From assembly GCA_023262245.1 (NCBI GenBank), contig JALRDC010000054.1, positions 1-12,014 of the forward strand: DNA of 12,014 bases. Direction: 5' to 3'. Shown here piece after piece: positions 6,710 to 12,014 of this stretch. The stretch's first letter is position 1; the number at the start of each line of letters is the position of its first letter. The DNA comes from Flavobacteriaceae bacterium. GTDB lineage: Bacteria > Bacteroidota > Bacteroidia > Flavobacteriales > Flavobacteriaceae. The notes under the pieces were generated by a model. The model was not told where the DNA came from. It ran no database searches and was given only the letters and a program-made list of their open reading frames with translations. A program made the translations under genes and the position numbers.

Positions 6710-8092
6710 CTATAAACGTTTTAAAATATTTTTGAGTAGGGATAGAGATTTGGGATAAGGAGCATAGCGCTGGGGTAAGTCAAACCAAAAGGAACGCTTT
6801 ACGACGGGTTTTTTATGACTCATTAAATCAAAGCTATACTTTCCGTGATAAGCTCCATGACCACTATTTCCAACCCCGCCAAAAGGTAAATTGGTATTGG
6901 TAAAATGAATTAACGCATCATTTACAACCGCACCTCCAAAGGGAAAGTTACGAATAAGTCTATTGATAAAACGCTTGTTTGTACTAAAGACATAAAAGGC
7001 CAACGGATTTTTTAATTGGGTTAAGACCGCCTCCATATCTTCTAAAGTGTCATAGCTTAAAATGGGCAGGATGGGACCAAAAATTTCATCTTGAATTAAT
7101 GAACTTTCCATAGAAGGACTATCTACTACTGTAGGACCAAAATATAGCGTTTTAGAATCTCTTTGTCCTCCATAAATTACTTTTTGATTTTTCAGATCGG
7201 CCTCCAATTTATCAAAATGTTTTTTGTGAATGATTCGACCGTAGTCCTTTGAATTTTTAGCATCTGTTCCAAAAGCATTTTCAATTTCTTTTACAACAGC
7301 TACAGTCAAAGCCTCTTTGTGCTCTCTTTTAACAAGAATATAATCCGGAGCAATACACGTTTGACCACAATTCAAAAACTTTCCCCATACAATTCTGCGA
7401 GCCGTCTTTTGAAGTGGAGTAGTACCGTCAACAACACACGGGCTTTTACCTCCGAGTTCTAATGTAACGGGAGTAAGAAATTCTGCCGCAGCTTTGGCTA
7501 CAATTTTACCAACCTGTGTGCTTCCTGTATAAAAAATATAATCCCATTGTTGTTGAAGTAAGGTCTGAGCAACTTTAGGACCTCCTTCCACCACGCTTAC
7601 CCATTCTTTTGGAAAAACAGTACCTAGAATTTCTATCAATATTTTAGAGGTTTGGGGTGCAGACTCCGAGGGTTTTAAGACGACTGTATTTCCCGCAGCA
7701 ACAGCCCCTATTAATGGAACCATAGCCAGTTGAAAGGGATAATTCCACGGGGAGATCATTAAGACAGTACCATAAGGCTCCGATAAAAGAAAGTCTTGAG
7801 AAGGAAAATTCAAGAGACTGCCAGATACCCGTTTAGGAGCTGCCCACTCCATAAGATTTTTTACAAAAGATTTTATTTCTTTTTGTACCATTAAAAATTC
7901 GCTGGTATACGATTCAAATTCTGGCTTTTTCAAATCCTGAAAAAGAGCCTCATGAACCTCTTTTTCTTTTTCTTCTAAAATTTTGTTTAATTTTTTAAGG
8001 TATTGAATACGAACTTTTGGGGGCTGATTTTTATGTTTAGAAAAAAACTTCTGTTGACTGTCCTTAAGTTCAGCAATCATTGAGGATTTCAT
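6710..8092 (-). CDS. NAD(P)-dependent aldehyde dehydrogenase (class 3-like)
   Basis: A 460-residue soluble enzyme oxidising aldehydes to acids. Catalytic elements are in place: N117 in MISPWNYPFQ, K140 in NTVVLKPSES, the base E212 in VTLELGGKSP, and the nucleophile C246 in NCGQTCIAPDYIL. EIFGPILP (336-343) is the conserved cofactor-loop motif, and LPFGGVGNSGHGAYHGKYSF (402-421) the late family block. Its short N-terminus and length fit class 3 fatty or aromatic aldehyde dehydrogenases rather than the roughly 500-residue class 1/2 forms. The end is rich in basic residues (LLKNILKRL) but has no membrane segment as in the mammalian microsomal form. An in-frame ATG four codons in (MIAELK) is an alternative start. 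It is transcribed divergently from ilvD; I found no good promoter before it. Exact substrate unknown. It is followed after 2 bp by the nitroreductase gene. Confidence 0.92.
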   Translation of the reverse strand: MKSSMIAELKDSQQKFFSKHKNQPPKVRIQYLKKLNKILEEKEKEVHEALFQDLKKPEFESYTSEFLMVQKEIKSFVKNLMEWAAPKRVSGSLLNFPSQDFLLSEPYGTVLMISPWNYPFQLAMVPLIGAVAAGNTVVLKPSESAPQTSKILIEILGTVFPKEWVSVVEGGPKVAQTLLQQQWDYIFYTGSTQVGKIVAKAAAEFLTPVTLELGGKSPCVVDGTTPLQKTARRIVWGKFLNCGQTCIAPDYILVKREHKEALTVAVVKEIENAFGTDAKNSKDYGRIIHKKHFDKLEADLKNQKVIYGGQRDSKTLYFGPTVVDSPSMESSLIQDEIFGPILPILSYDTLEDMEAVLTQLKNPLAFYVFSTNKRFINRLIRNFPFGGAVVNDALIHFTNTNLPFGGVGNSGHGAYHGKYSFDLMSHKKPVVKRSFWFDLPQRYAPYPKSLSLLKNILKRL

Positions 8093-8234
8093 AACTTTGT
8101 TCTTTTTTTTGGGTTAAAGATAATGGAAAAAGTTTTGATACTTTTTTTCGGCTTTGAATGTATTAAAAAAACACTTAAAAGTTACTGAAAATCAATTATT
8201 TAACTATCAAAATTGAACTTTGAATATAGGAGAG

Positions 8235-8300
8235 GTGTTGGCGTGGATGCAAATTAGTACTAAACAAAAGTTACATTCGTTAAACAAAATCAGTACATGA
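8235..8300 (+). other. Possible leader ORF coupled to ilvD
   Basis: An open frame with starts GTG 8235, TTG 8238 or ATG 8247 runs to TGA at 8298-8300, which overlaps the ilvD ATG as ATGA. From the ATG it encodes MQISTKQKLHSLNKIST (17 residues). A purine-rich AGGAGAGG at 8228-8235 resembles a Shine-Dalgarno sequence, rare in this window, at 5-base spacing if counted from AGGAG to TTG 8238. The peptide has several Leu and Ile codons but no run of them, so classic attenuation is not evident. It may be chance. Confidence 0.22.
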
Positions 8301-9970
8301 AACTTAATAAATACAGTCAAGCCGTAACACAAGACCCTACACAGCCTGCAGCTCAAGCAATGTTGCATGCTATCGGTTTGACTGATGAAGACTTTGAAAA
8401 ACCGCTTATTGGTATTGCTTCTACAGGATACGAAGGTAATCCTTGCAACATGCATCTTAACGATCTCGCAAAGGACATAAAAGGAGGTATTAATAAACAA
8501 TCGTTAGTAGGTTTAATATTCAATACCATTGGTGTAAGTGATGGAATTTCTATGGGTACTCCGGGAATGCGTTTCTCGTTACCCTCTCGAGACATTATTG
8601 CAGATTCCATTGAGACAGTGGTTCAAGCCATGTCCTACGATGGTTTGGTCACCGTTGTGGGATGCGATAAAAATATGCCTGGAGCTTTGATGGCATTATT
8701 GCGATTAAACCGTCCATCTATTTTGGTATATGGAGGAACTATTGCTGCGGGCTGCCACAATGATAAAGAACTGGATGTTGTTTCAGCTTTCGAAGCTTGG
8801 GGAGAAAAAGTAGCAGGAACTATCGATGAGAAAGAATACAAAAGCGTCATTCGCAACGCTTGTCCAGGAGCTGGAGCTTGCGGCGGAATGTATACTGCCA
8901 ATACGATGGCTTCTGCTATTGAAGCCTGCGGAATGGCACTGCCTTATAACGCATCCAACCCGGCAGTGAGTAAAGACAAAAAAGAGGAATGTCTAGCCCT
9001 TGGTGCTCACGTAAAAAGGCTTATTGATCAAGACCTCAAACCTAGAGATATTGTAACCAGAAAATCCTTAGAAAACGCTCTGCGTTTGATTGCCGTTTTG
9101 GGAGGATCGACCAATGCTGTTTTACACTTTCTTGCAATAGCAAAAGCAGCTCAAATTGAGTTGACCATCGATGATTTTCAAAAAATTAGTGACAGCACTC
9201 CCTTTTTAGCCGATTTAAAACCGAGCGGAAAATATTTAATGAAAGACTTACATGCTGTAGGTGGGGTTCCTGCAGTACTAAAATACATGCTAGAACAGGG
9301 AATGTTGCATGGCGATTGCATGACTGTTACAGGAAAAACTTTAGCAGAAAACTTAGCAGAGGTTCCTGGATTAGCCAAAGATCAAAAAATTATTCGTCCC
9401 CTAGACCAACCTATAAAGGAAACAGGTCACATTCGCATCTTAAAAGGAAACCTAGCAACGGATGGTTCAGTAGCAAAGATCACAGGAAAAGAAGGTTTAT
9501 TGTTTCAAGGTCCAGCACGTGTTTTTGATGGTGAATTTGCAGCCAACGACGGTATTCGTGATGGAAAAGTAAAAGCAGGAGATGTGGTTGTTATTCGTTA
9601 CGAAGGTCCCAAAGGAGGACCCGGCATGCCTGAAATGCTTAAACCCACTTCAGCCATTATGGGTGTGGGTCTTGGTAAGAGTGTAGCTTTGATCACAGAC
9701 GGACGCTTTTCTGGAGGTACTCACGGTTTTGTTGTAGGCCACATTGTGCCAGAAGCACAAGAAGGAGGGACTATTGCTCTTGTTAAGGATGGAGATGAAA
9801 TCACCATTGATGCGGAACAAAATACCATAAGTGTAGCCTTGAGTGATGAAGAAATACAAAGAAGAAAAGCCGCTTGGGTTCAACCTCCTTATAAATTTAA
9901 ACAGGGGGTGTTATACAAATACATTAAAAGTGTAGCAACAGCCTCTGAAGGTTGTGTTACTGATTCCTAA
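8297..9970 (+). CDS. ilvD: Dihydroxy-acid dehydratase
   Basis: A 557-residue Fe-S enzyme that dehydrates 2,3-dihydroxy-isovalerate and 2,3-dihydroxy-3-methylvalerate to the keto acids that precede valine/leucine and isoleucine. The three cluster cysteines are seen: C50 in GYEGNPCNMH, C123 in VGCDKNMPGA and C195 in CPGAGACGGMYTANT. D82 (GVSDGISMGTPGMRFSLPSR) and D124-K125 are the expected metal-site positions. The late block GPKGGPGMPEMLKPTSAIMG and DGRFSGGTHGFVVGHI is also intact. The length is that of the shorter IlvD form found in plants, mycobacteria and Bacteroidota, not the roughly 616-residue enterobacterial one. It is the first gene of ilvD-ilvB-ilvN; only 5 bp separate it from ilvB. 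The ATG at 8297 overlaps the TGA of a short upstream frame. Confidence 0.96.
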   Translation: MKLNKYSQAVTQDPTQPAAQAMLHAIGLTDEDFEKPLIGIASTGYEGNPCNMHLNDLAKDIKGGINKQSLVGLIFNTIGVSDGISMGTPGMRFSLPSRDIIADSIETVVQAMSYDGLVTVVGCDKNMPGALMALLRLNRPSILVYGGTIAAGCHNDKELDVVSAFEAWGEKVAGTIDEKEYKSVIRNACPGAGACGGMYTANTMASAIEACGMALPYNASNPAVSKDKKEECLALGAHVKRLIDQDLKPRDIVTRKSLENALRLIAVLGGSTNAVLHFLAIAKAAQIELTIDDFQKISDSTPFLADLKPSGKYLMKDLHAVGGVPAVLKYMLEQGMLHGDCMTVTGKTLAENLAEVPGLAKDQKIIRPLDQPIKETGHIRILKGNLATDGSVAKITGKEGLLFQGPARVFDGEFAANDGIRDGKVKAGDVVVIRYEGPKGGPGMPEMLKPTSAIMGVGLGKSVALITDGRFSGGTHGFVVGHIVPEAQEGGTIALVKDGDEITIDAEQNTISVALSDEEIQRRKAAWVQPPYKFKQGVLYKYIKSVATASEGCVTDS

Positions 9971-9975
9971 TAGTT

Positions 9976-11709
9976 ATGGAGACCAATACAAAAGTAAAAG
10001 CAACACAAAAAAAAGCAAAGAGCTTGCACATTTCTGGTGCAGAAGCTGTTGTTCGTTGTTTACTCGAAGAGGGTGCCAATTTGATTTATGGCTATCCTGG
10101 GGGGGCAATAATGCCTATATATGATGAGCTTTACAAATTTCAAGATCGATTGCATCATGTCCTTACACGACATGAACAAGGAGCTACCCACGCCGCTCAA
10201 GGCTACGCACGTACCTCTGGAAAAGTAGGTGTAGCAATGGCCACGTCTGGCCCTGGAGCAACCAATCTGGTGACAGGAATAGCCGATGCACAAATTGACT
10301 CAACCCCTATGGTATGTATTACGGGTCAGGTAGCTTCTCATTTGCTTGGATCAGATGCATTTCAAGAGACTGACATCATCGGGATTTCTACACCCGTTAC
10401 CAAATGGAACTATCAAATTACCAAGGCCAGCGAAATTCCCGAAATTATAGCTAAAGCATTTTACATTGCACGCTCAGGAAGACCTGGCCCTGTATTGATA
10501 GACATCACAAAAGATGCTCAATTTGAAAAATTTGATTACAGCTATAAGAAATGTAATGGTATCCGAAGCTACGCACCCTACCCTGCTCTGTCAAACGAAA
10601 GTTTGGAGGAGGCTTTAACCCTGATTGATCAAGCTAAAAAACCCTTTGTTGTATGGGGACAAGGCGTTATTTTAGGAAATGCCGAAGAAGAGTTCAAAGC
10701 ATTTCTTGAAAAGTCTGGAATCCCTGCAGCTTGGACAATTTTAGGTCTTTCGGCTTTGCCCACCGAACACCCTTCAAATAGAGGAATGGTGGGTATGCAC
10801 GGTAATTACGCACCTAATATTCTAACGAATGAATGTGATTTGTTAATCGCTATTGGAATGCGATTTGATGATCGGGTTACAGGTGATTTAAATACCTACG
10901 CCAAACAAGCAAAAATCATACATTTAGAATTAGACCCTGCCGAGGTTAATAAAAATGTTACAGTTGATGTTGCACTTCTTTCAGATTGTAAAATCTCCTT
11001 AAAAGAACTTACCAAAAGAATAGCTTCAAAAACATACCCTGAGTGGATTGCTCGTTTTGATGCTTTAGACAAAATAGAGTACGACAAAGTAATTAAGTCT
11101 GATTTGTTTCCAAAAAAACAAGGTCTTACAATGGGGGAAAGTATTGAGATGATCAATAAATATTCCAACAATGACGCAATTATAGTGACAGACGTGGGGC
11201 AACACCAAATGGTGGCCTGTCGTTATGCTAAATTCAGCCAATCTAAAAGTAATGTCACATCAGGAGGACTAGGAACTATGGGATTTGCACTTCCTGCCGC
11301 TATCGGTGCAAAAATGGGTGCTCCAGATCGGGAGGTTGTTGCCGTTATTGGAGATGGAGGCTACCAAATGACCATCCAAGAGCTCGGCACCATATTTCAA
11401 CAACAGGTCGCGGTAAAAATTGTGGTTTTAAACAATGATTTTTTGGGAATGGTACGTCAGTGGCAACAGTTGTTTTTTGACAAGCGGTATGCTTCAACAG
11501 AAATGGTGAACCCAGATTTTGTCACCATAGCCAAAGGTTTTCGAATTCAGGCTAAAAGAGTTGATAAAAGAGAAGAATTAGATGCTGCAGTCAAAGAAAT
11601 GATGGCTTCTAAAGAACCTTATTTTTTAGAGATCTGTGTAGAAAAAGAAGACAATGTGTTTCCTATGATACCCTCAGGATCAAGTGTCTCTGATATAAGA
11701 TTAGAATAA
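9976..11709 (+). CDS. ilvB: Acetolactate synthase, large (catalytic) subunit
   Basis: A 577-residue ThDP- and FAD-dependent enzyme that condenses two pyruvates, or pyruvate and 2-ketobutyrate, in the first common step of branched-chain amino acid synthesis. The catalytic glutamate is E67 in LTRHEQGATHAAQGYAR. The N-terminal binding block YGYPGGAIMPIYDEL is at 38-52. The middle FAD-associated domain (about 200-350) includes MRFDDRVTGD at 295-304. The ThDP/Mg motif runs from GDGGYQMTIQEL (459-470) to NN (486-487), and the protein ends in FPMIPSGSSVSDI, typical of the biosynthetic, feedback-regulated type rather than the catabolic AlsS. The first 18 or so residues are Lys/Thr-rich and probably flexible. 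It follows ilvD by 5 bp and precedes the regulatory subunit gene by 1 bp, so it is co-transcribed with both. Confidence 0.96.
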   Translation: METNTKVKATQKKAKSLHISGAEAVVRCLLEEGANLIYGYPGGAIMPIYDELYKFQDRLHHVLTRHEQGATHAAQGYARTSGKVGVAMATSGPGATNLVTGIADAQIDSTPMVCITGQVASHLLGSDAFQETDIIGISTPVTKWNYQITKASEIPEIIAKAFYIARSGRPGPVLIDITKDAQFEKFDYSYKKCNGIRSYAPYPALSNESLEEALTLIDQAKKPFVVWGQGVILGNAEEEFKAFLEKSGIPAAWTILGLSALPTEHPSNRGMVGMHGNYAPNILTNECDLLIAIGMRFDDRVTGDLNTYAKQAKIIHLELDPAEVNKNVTVDVALLSDCKISLKELTKRIASKTYPEWIARFDALDKIEYDKVIKSDLFPKKQGLTMGESIEMINKYSNNDAIIVTDVGQHQMVACRYAKFSQSKSNVTSGGLGTMGFALPAAIGAKMGAPDREVVAVIGDGGYQMTIQELGTIFQQQVAVKIVVLNNDFLGMVRQWQQLFFDKRYASTEMVNPDFVTIAKGFRIQAKRVDKREELDAAVKEMMASKEPYFLEICVEKEDNVFPMIPSGSSVSDIRLE

Positions 11710-11710
11710 G

Positions 11711-12014
11711 ATGAAAAACATCAACTATACTATTTCGGTTTATGCAGAAAACAATATTGGTTTACTCAACCGAATTTCTGCTATTTTTTTAAAGCGCCAT
11801 ATAAACCTAGAGAGCTTTTCCACCTCTGCATCCGAAATACCAGATGTTTTTCGTTTTGTGATCGTTGTAAATACAGATGCGGATCGTGTCAGAAAAATCG
11901 TTCAACAAATAGAAAAACAAATTGATGTGATCAAGGCCTTTTATCACACAGATGAAGAAACTATTTTTCAAGAAAATGCATTGTATAAAGTAAAATCAAG
12001 CTCTTTATTTGAAG
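11711..12014 (+). CDS. ilvN: Acetolactate synthase, small (regulatory) subunit, N-terminal part
   Basis: The first 101 codons are present; the gene runs off the right edge. The start is the ATG at 11711, one base after the ilvB stop. Residues about 5-75 form an ACT domain: YTISVYAENNIGLLNRISAI, then HINLESFSTS, the usual beta-alpha-beta opening with the N-x-x-G-L-L-x-R-I loop that in IlvN/IlvH contacts the inhibitor valine. The subunit binds and stimulates the large subunit and gives feedback inhibition by branched-chain amino acids. The ACT domain and position leave little doubt. The sequence after about residue 80 (YHTDEETIFQENALYKV) starts the C-terminal domain. In flavobacteria ilvC often comes next, which cannot be seen here. 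Confidence 0.93.
   Translation, partial: MKNINYTISVYAENNIGLLNRISAIFLKRHINLESFSTSASEIPDVFRFVIVVNTDADRVRKIVQQIEKQIDVIKAFYHTDEETIFQENALYKVKSSSLFE

Noticed and set aside
8092..8099. TAACTTTG, an exact -7 box on the plus strand, as an ilvD promoter
   Set aside because: No TTG is found 17-19 bases upstream, it overlaps the aldehyde dehydrogenase start, and it is about 200 bp from ilvD.
8207..8500. 97-residue minus-strand ORF over the ilvD start and leader
   Set aside because: Its upstream half is antisense to conserved IlvD sequence, it has no recognised motif, and it gives Cys-rich shadow-like sequence.

Overview
The window looks like chromosomal DNA of a Flavobacteriia-type member of the Bacteroidota; the genus cannot be fixed from this sequence. 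Grounds: AT-rich DNA, almost no Shine-Dalgarno sequences before the starts, a textbook Bacteroidota promoter (TTG-N18-TAACTTTG) before tilS, and family variants and gene orders that I associate with this group (GNAT acetyltransferase directly before argG; ilvD-ilvB-ilvN).

Layout. (1) 1-829, minus strand: start of an arginine-biosynthesis operon, a GNAT acyltransferase followed 16 bp later by argG, which runs off the left edge. (2) 830-1098: divergent intergenic region with an AT-rich half carrying a clear tilS promoter and a weaker candidate promoter for the arginine operon, and an unusually GC-rich half (about 49% against 24% next door, counted by hand) with hairpin potential, which I cannot explain by a known gene. 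(3) 1099-4364, plus strand: tilS (tRNA-Ile lysidine synthetase) overlapping by 4 bp a DsbD-type transmembrane thiol-disulfide reductase. (4) 4443-5978, plus: comM/yifB, a Mg-chelatase-like AAA+ ATPase. (5) 8092-5988, minus: an aldehyde dehydrogenase followed after 2 bp by a nitroreductase, converging on comM with 9 bp between stops. (6) 8093-8296: divergent intergenic region with a short G-rich patch and a small ORF that overlaps the ilvD start. (7) 8297-12014, plus: ilvD, ilvB and the beginning of ilvN, the core of branched-chain amino acid synthesis, packed with 5 bp and 1 bp gaps.

The genes are mostly housekeeping: arginine and Ile/Val synthesis, tRNA decoding, envelope thiol redox, DNA branch migration in transformation, and a small redox pair. 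No tRNA or rRNA gene, mobile element, CRISPR array or phage gene was seen. I found no new multi-gene system. The parts most worth checking are the GNAT protein with a four-cysteine tail as a candidate first enzyme of arginine synthesis, the GC-rich leader region upstream of it, and the coupled leader ORF before ilvD.
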